64,000 nucleotides of DNA, taken from Paralvinella palmiformis (Eukaryota > Annelida > Polychaeta > Terebellida > Alvinellidae). Position 1 is the stretch's first letter. The number at the start of each line of letters is the position of its first letter. The notes under the pieces are model-generated. The model was not told the origin of the DNA. It worked only from the letters and a program-made list of their open reading frames with translations, and made no database searches. The position numbers and the translations under genes are program-made. Positions 13,504 through 26,087 of the stretch are shown piece after piece. The stretch is taken from positions 62,001-126,000 of the forward strand of contig JAODUP010000034.1 of NCBI GenBank assembly GCA_025642065.1, in the 5' to 3' direction.

Positions 13504-13667
13504 GTTTTACGGCCACTTTTGGTGGGCTAAATGGGCCGAGTGACCTCCAAAGGTAATGGAGTGAAGTGAAAGATGAAACACCCATCTGACATAGCCCAGC
13601 TGGAGTTTGAATCCAGGTGCTATAGATCTGTGGCCAACTGCACTACCAGTTAGGCCAGGGAGGCCCC
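13504..13667 (-). mobile_element. SINE-A copy (tRNA-derived)
   Basis: Minus-strand copy of the SINE-A family defined best at 37508-37690. It has the tRNA-like head (GGCCTCCCTGGCCTAACTGG), a decayed B box, the conserved body (GTTTCATC, CATTACCTTTGGAGGTCAC, CCCATTTAGCC) and the tail AAAAGTGGCCGTAAAACA. Confidence 0.85.
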
Positions 13668-14104
13668 CTCATTTCCCCAAGATTTAGCATCTTACTCATT
13701 CATCCCGTATGAGATCAGTTGGTATCAGGATTGGGTTTCTGGTGTCAGAGAGTTGTTATCCCTCTGGAAATACATCATGTCGGCTAATCTGAGCCCTGAG
13801 TGGAATAGGACCAGGAGCAGGGATAGGAGTGGTGTTGCTGCAGTGACTAACTTTGGCTTAACCATGTGAAAAACAACACAAATTAATCTGAAATGACTGT
13901 TTATATGACTTATAATAGCGGCAACATCTGAAGCAGTGTTTCAACACATTTTCCTTTTATGTTCATGGAACCAATAAACTGACAAATCATCATGTGTATA
14001 AATATAGCACTCTGTCAATGAGTAAATCAGTTATATTGTTATCTGTTGCCTTACACACCAAACCAAATCTCTGGTATGATATAACATGGTAAATAATCAA
14101 ACAC

Positions 14105-14250
14105 ATTGTGTAATCATGAAAGTAATCACTGATTACGATTGCATTTGCAATGTAATTGATTACTCTTATGATTACATTGCATCTGGAAATGGCAATTACA
14201 ATTATGATATGTCATGTAATCGATTACAATAGATTATCGATTACGATTTA
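14105..14250. repeat. Cluster of palindromic TAATC/GATTA motifs
   Basis: Repeated GATTACA/TGTAATC units in both orientations, including TGTAATCGATTACAAT and ATCGATTACGAT. Nothing coding. Such self-complementary sequence may come from a short palindromic repeat family or a decayed inverted-repeat element. Confidence 0.6.
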
Positions 14251-16158
14251 CACCAACCCTGTTAGTAGCACCTCTAAATTTAGAGCTTCAATATAAAAAA
14301 AGACAATACACTATTCATTATCAAATTGACATTGAAATTCAGAAAAGTCAGTTTATTCTGCTTTCACATGTAACAATATTTCTCTTTATGATGGTGTGAT
14401 AAGAAATGACTAGACACTAGTCCATGAAATTCTAAGCAAAAATCAATTAGCCAATCAGCTCGCACCTTAACACTGCTTCAAAGGCCAGATTGCAATGATG
14501 GATCCGATCGATCTGCAACATCACTGGAGCTAGCTTACTAAATTGTATTACAGTCGTTTTATTGTTAACTACTCCAGCATCACAGAAGCAGTCATTTTCT
14601 TACTTCTGAGCTCATTACTAACCGAGGTAGGTTTAGTGCAGTTATGATGACTTGAATGCTAGGATGTTATTTTGATAGTTAATTAATTATAGGTCATAGG
14701 TTATACGAGTTCTAATGATTATTTCTGTAATCTTTATTAACAGTTTCTGATAGTCGGTCACATTTTATATGCTGGAGAGTAATAAGGTTAATCAGTACAC
14801 TCCCTGATTAACATCTCACCTCTCGGGATGCTAAATTCAGATTGACAACGTGATATTATTTAAATGCTTCAAGATATAACTATACATTTTCCATATCAAC
14901 AGTTTCCCGTTTGTGTATGTAACTATTTACTATTTCTAACTATTATTTAAGGTAGTTTACTTAATTACATTTATTTTTGTCACAAATGAAAATTATATTG
15001 ATGGCAGCTCCATATTTCATCTTCTAGAAACATTTCTACAACTTGATTAAAAATATTAACTATATTATATACTTATCTTCACAAAATAATGACATTATTA
15101 ACCTTGCATTAATAAAAGGATGGAGTATGAAAAACATGTCACAGACTATTTTTCATAAAGAGAACATAAATAACATAGGATATCCACTGTTCACGTAGAT
15201 CATTAAAATCAATTTGTACCAACTTTAAATACTGTATCATATGAAACTGCAGTCTGTGATTCCAGCTAAAACCAACACTTAGGTTAAATCATAAATTGTT
15301 TTAAGACTAAAGACAAATCTTGCAAAATCTTTTTACATATAAAACAGCTGAATGAAGACAAAACCTATTGATATATATATATATATATATATATAGAACA
15401 GTTGGCATAGGTGATATTTTTTAATGGAAAATAATTTTTAAAACTACCTATACTGTGGGAAACATGAAAAAAAAAGTAAGAATGACATGCAAGGTGACTA
15501 CATTGTTATACTGATAAAAACCCATTCCAGCTCAAATAATTATTGCTTCTAAAAACAGAAATAGTATTGGAATTCAACAGCAAGAAATAATCTAATAATT
15601 TATTAAACAATTATATCAAATCTTACACATTCAACTACAACTGCAGTACATGATACAAAATGTGTTATGTACTCTGTTGCTGAAGTAAACCTAACTTGAC
15701 TTAGTTTATAATATACAGGATTCTATTAAACAACATATATGTAAATTTAATCATAATGTGTGATGCAATATTAACTGAAATTATATATATATATATATAT
15801 ATAAATCATATAGTGAAATGTTATTGAAATATATCATCACTACCCATTGCTATCCTTCATATTATTGTTCATATCCACAGATTTCTTACCAATAGTAGTT
15901 GTGTATATGTATATGTGCGTGCATGTATGTATGTTATATATTATATATATATATAAAATAAATAACCTAAACAGTGTAAAATAGCACAGTACAGCCAAGC
16001 TATAACATATATTTAAAACAGGATGAATGAATGAGTCATGTAACTGTTTTTTTTTTACCTTAAGTGCATTTTAGTCATTTATACAAGAAAATCTGCTATT
16101 CTCATATTATTAACATATGTAAGCATATTAGATTAGTAGATGATGAGACAATGTAAAT
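14251..16158. other. Sequence downstream of IFT27, no gene seen
   Basis: Very AT-rich, with short AT microsatellites at 15371-15395, 15782-15803 and near 15932-15955. No domain-bearing ORF. The part nearest 16158 is likely IFT27 3' UTR, but no clear polyadenylation signal was fixed. Confidence 0.5.
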
Positions 16159-17427
16159 CTAGGCCAATGATTTAAAATATTCAATTTTTTCTTGATACAA
16201 TCGGTAGTATTGCTTAGCCAGGTAATGGAACGGTTGATCTACATTCTGCATTTCTTTCTGTAAATTAAAAAATTCAAATTATTATGTGTGTTAGAAAGGC
16301 ATCCGAAATAAAGCAAGAAGTGTGTGTACAAGAATATAAGGTAAAATGACATGGTTACGGAGCTATGAAATTAGTTTGTCATTCAATATAACTTGTAAAA
16401 ACACTTGCACCAGCCATTGAACAAAACAAGAAATAATTAACACTGGCACAAAACATTGTTTTATCGATGACATAACTACAGAATGTAGCTGAATTAACCA
16501 ACTTTTCCATAATTTACTTGTATTTACCAGTAAATTCTCACATATTTAATTAAAAATAAAGCTGTTACAAATTCAGGTCACGTTATCTCAAATTACTTAA
16601 TTCTTTATGCTATACTTACTGCTGAACATTCGAAGTATTCCAGACCATTTGATTCTGCAAACTCCTTACCAGATTTAGGACTAATAACTCTTCTTTGGTC
16701 AAGATCAATCTTATTAGCCACCAAGACACCTATCATAACAAGTAAGGTATTCAGGCACAGACATATATTACTGTTTTCTAAATAACTGCAGAAAGGTGGT
16801 AAAACAACCGACCAATTTTACATTTTCTTCCAGCATAAAATGTCTTATTAACAGAATCTTTTTTTAATTGCACACACACACACACACACACACATCTTAC
16901 ACATTATCAAAACACTTAATTTGTAAAATGGAGATAAAATAAATGTTACAAAAATGTTGTGCTTAGCACTGTTTTGTGCATCTAGAAATACAACACAGTT
17001 ATCATACCACTGAATCAGTATTGCTTCAACTTTTAATTTAGGTATGTAACATAATTATCATCACAAGCAATACACACACACATTACAGTGTAGTGATGAA
17101 TCTTGAAACAGATTTATTCACCTAATAATAGTATTTACCTCTTCAAATATACTTTTATCTTACATTTGCACTGTTAATTAAGAAATATGTTTAAAAAACT
17201 GTTAATTTACATATCAGAGTTATGTGGTCTTGCAATCAGTAAGATATTTTGACACACACTTGATAAAATAATTAGGATCAAGAAGAAACTCGGTTCAATA
17301 TGTAAACAAGAAACATAGGACTGACTTATCTGAAGGGATTAATATATGATCAAAATAAGCAAATTCTTGGTTGAAAACCTATTAATTTTGGACTATACTA
17401 AAATGCTGCCCCCTCTCTCTCTCTCTC

Positions 17428-17458
<31 letters not shown>

Positions 17459-20400
17459 TTTATTAGACTCTGACTACATTGAGTGTTGAATTGTGTTGCC
17501 AGCTTGGTGAACGTGCAGCTGTAAGAGTCAGGATACACCATTGGTCTTGTTTCATACTGAGATAAGAGTAATATGTACAACAGCAATCTATGCCAATGTG
17601 GAAAAAATACAACACCAATGTGGCCATAGCTAAAGACTAGTACAATGCTAATTTGGTTCCTCTGTCCAATTGGTTCTCATTTATACACCAATGTTTGGTT
17701 TCTTTATGGATGTCCACTTTCAAGTGAGTAGAATAACTTACATGGCTAACTTTAAACTTGGAATATGCCAGGATTTATTTCATAAGCTTCTTAAAATATA
17801 TAATATATTTGCTCTCTTCTACTTCTCTCCATAAGTGAACTCATATGGAAAAGACATTGTTATATGTGACATACTGTAATATATGCAACACTTACAGAGC
17901 ATGTTTGTTTCTAAATGTGGATAAACTGTACAACTTCTAAGGTTTACAATTTGCTCTATTTACAGTGGCATCAAAAAGGGAGTTATAACAGGGTTTCAAC
18001 CAAAGGCAAGCACTACTAACAGAGCTACTATTGTATACAGCAACATTAAATAAATACACACCTGGAATAGATACATCATGGTTATGGGATCGTACCCTTT
18101 CTAGCCACTTGGCACAGCTGTTAAATGATGTCTCACTTGTGACATCATACACCACCATAACCATTGATGGATGATCCCACTGAAATTAAAGAATGATTAC
18201 CTTTTCCCCTTGGCAAATTAAATGAACAAAAATAAGGAAAAATCTATTTGTCTTCAACAAGTAAAACTTACATGTTTCTGAACATGATCATAAAATAACT
18301 CCTTGCCAGCTGAATCATAAATGAATAGCTCCTATAATAACAAATACATATTGTGCATTATATCACTATACATCAACAAGACATAAACAAAATGTTCCAG
18401 TAATTAAGCCATGGAATAGTTACATATAAACTTCCAACCATAGCATAAAATATCTCCTATATGATAAAATAAAATATACTAACAAATTACTCATCCCAAA
18501 CATTTTACACACAGAATCACACAAAACCAATAATTATTTACAGACAATCTACAGTAGAATTTTATGTTTGGTTAGTTCTAGTTGATTTAAGCTTGTATTT
18601 AATTCTTCAAGTAATTTAGCTAATGTAACTTCAATGAACTTAATTACATAATATTTCTGCAAAAACTTGCAAGTCAGTATCTCAGAACTATCGTGGATGG
18701 TGAAAACTTGTGGATAAAATGGTTGTTGAAATCTGGCTGCCTTAATTCGAATAAATAATCTAAAGATATATATTTATGACACTTCATGACATGTGTGTGA
18801 GAGAGTTCTTAATTGTTCTATAATTACCACAGCATCATTCGTTTCAGGTACGTTAACTGTCTTTGTACATAACTCCACTCCAACAGTCTGAAAAGAAAAG
18901 TTCACCAAATTTTACACAGAAACAAGGATACAAGTGCATTTACACAGAAACAAATGTCTAGGTTTGGTATTACATAAATGGATTTCATTTATTTTCCAAT
19001 GTAACTCAGTATGTGAATTATGAAGGCACAGTTCACACTCAGATAATATTACTTAAATATGTAATGCTTATAACAGTAAACAAAATTTTCACAATAATAA
19101 TCACGGACTATACCTGATAACAAGATATAAAGAATAATCCAAATTACTGGAGGAGCGCCATTACGGCTGCACCAGATGCCAGATTTGAAGGCAAGGAGAA
19201 AATTCAAGTACACTGATGTCACCTGGGCCAGGAGTATATAGAGTTCACATAGACAGTTAGTGTTCCTGGTTCTCCTCATACTTTCTTCGATGATTCCGCT
19301 TTCTATGAAACAAGCAGAATCATCTTCATCTTGTAACGTTTCTTCTGGCTCAAACTGTCAGTCATGATGTAAATTTAGGGAGATTACTATGTTTTGTTCT
19401 TGAATTATTCTTGGCTAACAGTTGTTTACATGCTTTTAAATGGGTTATACAGACTTCCAGTCAAATTGCTCGGTTCAAGTGACATCAGCATTCAGGAGCT
19501 TCCGGTTTGAGTCTAGCTTCAAAATGGCAGCATGAAGAGGCCAATAATAGTCAATTAACCAGCCCTTAATTAGAACGGGATTATTTAATATGTGGGTGAT
19601 CATTTTCACATCATTTATGACATCTATGAACATAGCTATATTAGCCCTGAAAATATGAAATGAAGGTGAACTGTTCCTTAAGTTTTTTATTATATAGATT
19701 TGCAAGAAGCTTACTATTATAATTAGCCCAAGATTAAATAAAAATATGAATTGTCTTGATAAAAACTCTTTCTTCAAAATATTACAAATATAACTAAATA
19801 ATTAAATATAACTTACCATTAAATAACTTTTAGGAAAATGTGACCCATCACTGTGAAACACCTGTGTTACAGCACTCTTGCCACTAGTAGGTTCACCTAG
19901 AATACAAGAATGTTGTGGTACAATATATAAATCTAACATGTTTAAACCTTAAACTGAACTCTTGAATTTTCAGAAAATATTAGGTGCATATTGATAACAA
20001 ACAATTTTGTATTTTTTGTTATAATTAATGAGTTGCTAAGAATTATAAATATGATACCTATTGCTGTAATACTATATTTATTTCTCTTTATACTAAAATT
20101 AGCATTCAAAATAATCATATAATTAAACAATTGCATGCATGCACACAAATGGTAGTGTACAAATCTGTACCTATAGGTCCAGACATACTCTGCAGCAAAG
20201 GTTAGCGCTGTAATTTCTTTTGCAAATACCTGACAAACTCTAGCTGTAGCAGTTATGAATAATTTAGTATATCTCTGACACCAATATTTTATTACTACAG
20301 TTTATTTAATACACTTAGGCATAATTACAGTCATGGGCATATCTGAAGGGTGTTTCATCTTTGACTTCACTTCATTAACTTCATTGATTAATTTCCTTTT

Positions 20401-23400
20401 GTTTCATGATCTGATTATAACACAGAGATAGCACACAAAAGCGTAAGCACTTATTTCTAGTGTGGTCTCTTTTATTGAGTGGTTGTTGGTATCTCCTTCC
20501 CCACCACTCACCTGGGAGCAATACAGAAATATGGAGCTGAAATACCCCAAGGGTGGTCACTGCCAGAGTGTACTAGGTACTCAGGGGGTCTTTAATGTCC
20601 CTCTAATTTAATCAATTCGGTAGTTTTAACAATATCGTGAGCCAAAGAAATTAATCCCTGGAAAAGTTTCCAACCCTTGATGGGATCAAGCTCTTGGTAG
20701 ACACTTACATAAAAAAACTCAGTTTCTATAATCATATACAGTTTGAATTATGTCAATAGGTGACACGTAAAGAAAGTTATACACATTTTAATCAGATAAA
20801 TATCATGAATATATGTAGCCAATTACTATTTATTAGCATTGCCATGTGTGACCATCATAATGATAAAACCTGGGAGACTAATTCAAAAGTTAATGTCAAT
20901 AACATTTTTTTGTCTTCAAGTACAAAACTTCTTAATCTCCTCACAAGTGGACATGGAATTTATTACTAAAAATATCAACACAACATTTTTGCAGCCTCCG
21001 GGTAAATTAGTGTGCGAAACTGTAAATTATTAAAAAGTTCTTCTTTGGAAGGAAAAAACCCTGAAAAACATGTTGGTGACATTATTTTTGTTGGCAGATG
21101 ATTATTTGGGAGTAATCAGCATCCGGAAATATGCTGTACATACATTTCAACGTCAAACTGTGAAAAATGACCATATTTCGACAGATAATGAATTAGACGA
21201 TAAAGTTGTTTATTTACAAAAATGGTAACATGTTATTACACGAAAAAGAGGCAGCAAAAAATCCAAAAAAGTGAGTAATCCTCTTGATGCCTTTTCCAAG
21301 CAGCGGTAACAGTTAACCATAGTTTTGTTTTTTGTGATGTTCAGTCATGACATTTATGAAAGTGTCTACACTTGGCTTGGGCTTGGCACCAGGTGCCAAG
21401 TACTTAACTGCTAGACCCCTGGAGCTCACCGGACCTTTGGTGGTCGCTCCCCCATTTAGCCTATCATGTACACAAAAGTGGCCGTAAAACATCAGTCATC
21501 ATCATCATCTATACTATAGTCTAGACTAAGCTAGTAATGACTAGATCTAGGGGTGTCGTTACATCATGATTATTTGACAAGTGCTTTTAAATGGGCGGAA
21601 GCAAAATGACGTGTGGAATGAAAATCGATTTTGTTTTGCTTGTGGTTGCCTTAATATTTCACGTAATAACTACAAATTAAAGAATTAAACAGTTTTGAAA
21701 TCGGGGATATAATTGTTAAATGATGAGATGTCAAAAAGGGGCCAGAAACGAAGCACAAAGATTTTTTGACAAAATGGTCCATGATATGGGGTCTGTTTAC
21801 CGTCTTTGCGCATGGCCATTGCACTACTTATTAACAAACAAAGCTAGCCATGTTGTTGCCAATATTCCACTATTTCTAAACATGCTGGTTTCCCTATGAA
21901 AATACGAAACTAACCTCAACTGCGATTACTTTTAAATCTAAACCGCAATAATACATTTATTAATAATTAAGCTAGAAAAGGGAAATCACCACCGTGATAA
22001 AGCTGAGAATGTTTTCTATTTAATGGCATAATGTTTGTTTATGATGCAAAACTATCCATGCTGCACAATGTAAAAAACCCAGAGGTCCTCAAGTGCCAAA
22101 TCTTGTAAATTCCCGCAGCATCAGTTCAACATGTTTAGGTTGTTATACAATCCAATCAAATCTATGCCTAATTTAGCCCATCCATCCTATTTTATGTATG
22201 ATATATGCATAATAATATACATAGATATTATATCTGACTATAATTCATGCACATTGTGAATATTTAAGATGTACCAAAGAATTAAACATCTGCTTAAACA
22301 AAGTTGTTTGGTTCAAGTTTGCCAGCCTAAGATAAAACATGAAAGGCAATTTTGGGGGATAAAGTGGCATTGTGTTCATGATTATTATTTGCATTTCAGT
22401 TTGTTAGATGTACATAAAATAATTGATGCATGATTTAATGAGACCATGGATTATGTCCAACATTAAAATTGCATCAATGCAACGTCGTCTTCCATTGGAT
22501 TTGTCCGTCTCGTTTTAAAAATAATTCATTACATTTGTCACCGTAATATGATTTACATCCATATAATATGTATATATAACTGCATTCTAATCATAAACAT
22601 ATTGTATTGTGGTTAATTTCTTTATAAAATATATAACAGCACAACACTTCTTTTTCATTGTATGTCAATTTTAATTGTTTGTGGATTAAAAATATATGCA
22701 TCAGACCTTACAGTAGTCATTTTCTACCCTATTGAAGTATATATTTCCTAAATAATGTAAGAAAACCATGTCAAATATATTTACTTATTAGTTTCTTCAA
22801 GACTTATAATGAAACAAAAATGGATGTTCTATGACTAATTTGAATATTTCACCATTTCTCACTTTGGACCGCCCTGAAACTTGGTGACTGGTGTTTGGGC
22901 CAATAGACCCATTGCACGATGACGTCAAAAACCAAAACAAACCAGCCGTGCTTTGCATTGTGGGATTTATAGGGGGTCCGCTGAGCGACAATACTGTGAT
23001 AAACCCGCCATATTAACCTTAAACGTCAATGTTCCGGATCTGTTATAATCATGCCAAAAACTAACTCCTGTGTACCGTATTGTCATGCCACTAGTAAGCA
23101 ATATAAACATTTAAGTTAGCATGTGTTGGCTGCAGGATGAAATGCTGAGAAAGCGTTGGGTAGTTTTAATTCTAAATTGGTACAATTATTTGGTGATTTA
23201 TGACGTTCATAAAACTTCCCCTCTGGCAATGGTACATTTCTGGAATTAGACTTTTAATTGTGATCTGTCAAATAAGTGTCAAAGTGGAGATATTTGGGGC
23301 ATATTTTAGCTGATTACTGAATAACTATAAAAAATAGCCTCATTAAACTATATATTTTCTTCTTAGTTATGACAAGACCTATCCAATGAGTCAATGAAGC

Positions 23401-23591
23401 TCTATGACCAATCTGAATGACCACCTTCCCTAATAGATCTAGATCTACCCATTCCCTGACTGATAACCTAACTAAGAATTTATTAATTATCGTCATATCC
23501 AGTTGTGAAACTATACTTGTATACATAGATAATAACGTATAACATTCTTACCAACCACAATACAGGCACCACGTAAAATGTTATTAGGCAT
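16159..23591 (-). CDS. IFT27: Intraflagellar transport protein 27 (Rab-like GTPase)
   Basis: IFT27 (RABL4) is a small GTPase that pairs with IFT25 in the IFT-B complex and helps ciliary export of signalling cargo. Seven exons join in frame: 23591-23552, 19896-19817, 18887-18828, 18331-18272, 18179-18062, 16729-16620 and 16257-16159. All have GT/AG borders and they give 188 aa (human 186). The P-loop GEPTSGKS is at residues 14-21, split by intron 1. The G3-like YDSAGKE is near 65-71, matching the DSAGKE of IFT27 rather than the usual DTAGQE. VYDVTSETSFN is near 90-100, G4 ANKID at 124-128, and G5-like ECSA at 153-156. The C-terminus ends in IEYFKSLA with no prenylation cysteine, as in the family. 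Intron 1 (3.65 kb) holds SINE pieces and one R780 copy. Confidence 0.96.
16871..16894. repeat. (CA)n microsatellite
   Basis: A pure CA run in the intron between IFT27 exons 5 and 6. Confidence 0.95.
17412..17458. repeat. (CT)n(TA)n microsatellite
   Basis: A CT run followed by a TA run, in the intron between IFT27 exons 5 and 6. Confidence 0.95.
20334..20385 (+). mobile_element. SINE-A fragment
   Basis: Only the start of the SINE-A body is left (GGGCATATCTGAAGGGTGTTTCATCTTT..CTTCACTTCATTA). It lacks the tRNA head and the tail. It lies in IFT27 intron 1. Confidence 0.65.
20475..20697 (-). mobile_element. SINE-B copy, 5'-truncated
   Basis: Minus-strand SINE-B missing the tRNA-like head. It keeps CTTTTCCAGGGATTAATTTC, the TGGCAGTGACCACCCTTGGG block, GTATTTCAGCTCCAT and GTGAGTGGTGGGG. 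It is more diverged than the copies at 57071 and 58391. It lies in IFT27 intron 1. Confidence 0.8.
21385..21428 (-). mobile_element. SINE-B head fragment
   Basis: The reverse complement gives GGTGAGCTCCAGGGGTCTAG...TTAAGTACTTGGCACCTGGTGCC, the tRNA-like 5' end of SINE-B, diverged. It abuts a SINE-A tail, making a small composite. Confidence 0.65.
21429..21513 (+). mobile_element. SINE-A tail fragment
   Basis: ACCTTTGGTGGTCGCTCCCC, CATTTAGCCTA and ACAAAAGTGGCCGTAAAACAT followed by a CAT-rich tail match the 3' half of SINE-A. Confidence 0.75.
21554..22321 (-). repeat. R780 repeat, copy 1
   Basis: About 770 bp in IFT27 intron 1 whose reverse complement matches 37796-38572 along nearly its whole length. 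Shared landmarks include ATTTGACAAGTGCTTTTAAA, TGGTTGCCTTAATATTTCACG, TTGTTGCCAATATTCCA, GAGAATGTTTTCTATTTAA, CTGATGCTGCAGGG-like and TTTGGTTCAAGTTTG. No terminal inverted repeat, A-tail or long ORF was found. It could be a non-autonomous DNA element, a Helitron-like copy or a large SINE; the class is unknown. Confidence 0.88.
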
Positions 23592-25011
23592 AGCTAATAT
23601 AATACACAGAAGAAATAACTAAGCAATGACCACAATCAATGTGTAGCGTCCCGAAACTATGCACATAGAGCACAAAATGTGGATTCGTGTTCTGATTGGT
23701 TAATATTTGTTATGGTAGCAAAAAGGGCATCAGAAAATATCGTTCCATCAGTGTTACGTCCCAATTCAATCCTCACATCTTTTTTTCAGGCTTCTTGTAT
23801 AGCAAACAGTACCCAAATACGTAATGGGTTGCACGTTCAGGGGTATATTTAACGGTCTCCTTCGTGGAGACAATTTGATTAATTAATTTATTATAAGCTA
23901 AATGGCCATATTGGGTTTAGGTTAATTCGTTTATTCGATACATCTGAAACTATTAAAACTTGAACGAATGGCGGGGGTGGAGTCTACTACTTTGGCTACA
24001 TACTTAGATTGAAGACATCTACCCGACAATATAAACCATCACCAAATATCAAACGAGCGCACTCACGCTCGCGCGTATACACACACGCCCCCAGGTTTAG
24101 TGATCAGTGTTACTATAAACTATGTACGATTTGCATTATATTTTCTTATACATTTCTTATGGCAATTATCAGTGGCAGAAGTTAACCTATTTGAAAACAA
24201 AGACTGTTTATATTTAAGCTCTCTGTTGAAAATATCAAAAATTGGTTAGTGACATCATTATCTTCAAAATCTTGATATTGATAATTGCAATATCCAGGCC
24301 TTTAATTATAACTTAATTGTCCATTATAAATAGTAGTGTTTTTAAACGAGTTAGCATTAAAATCTAGGTTGGTAAGGAAGCTGTGCAGTTACATCATTCT
24401 GTGTTTAACTAGCCTCAATTCCCTTTTATTGAAAAGGCAGTGGCAATTAAGGGATGGATACCTGAAAAACACTGACTTTCATGATCCTAGTTATCAGTGT
24501 ACTTATTGTGAGGTTCAATCAACAGAAAAGTTCAGTATGAAAAATTAGATTCAGATTTTAAAATATTATGTAGATATCTAGCTAGTTAGTGGAAACAATT
24601 CAAATAACATGTTCAGCCTGTTGTTGAATATGCCCCAGAAAAAAAACAGATAGGATGGAACTAGTTACTAGGCCTTTAGAATCCAGAACCAGGGTTGGGT
24701 TTGTGACAGTCATGAACCCATTGTAAACCTGTCGTAAATACTTTTATGACGTCATATACCATCATAAACTGTCGTAAACGTATATTTTATGATTTTAGCT
24801 TTCACTTTTGATCCATTTTGCTTAGAACCAGTTGTAGATTATCATTATATCAGAATTAGTATATTTATATTACAAACAAGAATGTAAAATATTTTATGTT
24901 GGTCTTTCTTACATATTTTTCCAATTCAGTAATAACAGAAATAATTTGGAGGTATCTTTTATTCAGTAACCATAACAGACTCCGACATCTTTCACACATA
25001 TACAATTGAAT
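23592..25011. other. IFT27 upstream region and intergenic DNA
   Basis: Holds the presumed IFT27 promoter, next to the ATG at 23591. No TATA box was identified with confidence. A CG-containing tract (about 24056-24092) is slightly less AT-rich. The ORF at 24336-24548 has no recognisable domain. Confidence 0.5.
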
Positions 25012-26087
25012 CTATCCATTTGATACGTCAATAATCCAAATCACAAAGTCCTCGGAGGATCCTGTGCCAAAATACCAGCTTGGTTGCTTTCTCATTACTA
25101 AGCCAATTCCGTATCTTAGTGAGGACACCCCAAAACTTGAAAAAATCCTCTCGGTGGATGCTGAAGCAGGTGGAGCTGACAATAACTGAAGTGCCAGTTC
25201 TACAAAGTTATGTGGCACGCCACATTTCTCTACTGCCTTCCACCATGTAGTTGGATTTACGCTGGTGGAAGCATCGAGAAAGAAAGATGGTGGAAAGGGA
25301 GCAGCATCAGTCTGATAGTTAATCAGCATAGCCACAAAGCTGGAGTCCTTAGTGATTATATATTCACAGACATCCTCCATCTGCTTCTGTGTGAGGTGCT
25401 CACCTCAAGAGCGTGGATTCAGTTTGTATGCAACTAAATGCTCTATAGTGAGGGCCTGTCATGGAACCTGTGTCATATGAATCCAACAGGAACGACTTGT
25501 TATCCACCTGGAGACAGCTGGCCACAATCAACTCATTGTGGATGTTGGACCACCCATCCTGAACTAATGTAGCAGTCTTACCACTAACACTGTCCCTCAT
25601 ATCCTGTGTGAGCTGGTCATGTACATTGTCCAGTAGTATTCCACTAATAGTTTTAAGACTTGGTGGTGTGTAGCCTGGTCGGAGCAGCTGGATCACCCGG
25701 CAAAACTGGGGATGTTCTGTCATGGAGAATGGGATGCTGGATGCAAAGAACATCTTTGCAATCTGAATGTCAAGCGTAGACTTGGCTGTACCTGACCTTT
25801 GGGGGATATGGCTGCTGATATGACAATATGTTTCTTCTGTGGATGGCTGTCAGGTGGGGGTGATCTGGGCCTCTTCTGGGTGATATTGGTGGATGCAACA
25901 GTATCACTAGTTGTGGCTCGATTGTGTAGTTTAGCACACTAGGAATGGTGACTTGTCATTCTCTCTGCATGGGGTGCTTGTTGGTGACCATATATCTTGC
26001 ACTTAGCATGAACTTTACTATCTACCGTCACTCTAAGAAAATATTCCCAGATGGGATGGGCAGGTCTACCACCCTTGAACATGACTG
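25012..26087 (-). pseudogene. hAT transposase relic (BED finger, DUF659-like part, hATC domain), core deleted
   Basis: Minus-strand relic of a hAT-superfamily transposase. From its 5' end: a BED zinc-finger region (about 26080-25930; GRPAHPIWEYF then AKCKIYGHQQAPHAERM), with a Tyr where the second Cys of the CxxC is expected and a stop before the last Cys. Next is a DUF659-like segment in 25753-25403 (FFASSIPFS, YTPPSLKTISG, TLVQDGWSNIHN, SFLLDSYDTGS). The C-terminal dimerisation domain is at 25380-25012 (ALQLLSAPPASASTERIFSSFG). The central catalytic RNase H-fold that should lie between these domains is absent at about 25380-25430. The copy is therefore an internally deleted, inactive relic. 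Confidence 0.88.

Noticed and set aside
19475..19777. 100-codon minus-strand ORF in IFT27 intron 1
   Set aside because: AT-rich and hydrophobic by composition, with no domain. The IFT27 exon 2 to exon 3 junction passes over it in frame without it.
25210..25437. Plus-strand ORF of 75 codons
   Set aside because: Antisense shadow of the hAT transposase relic.
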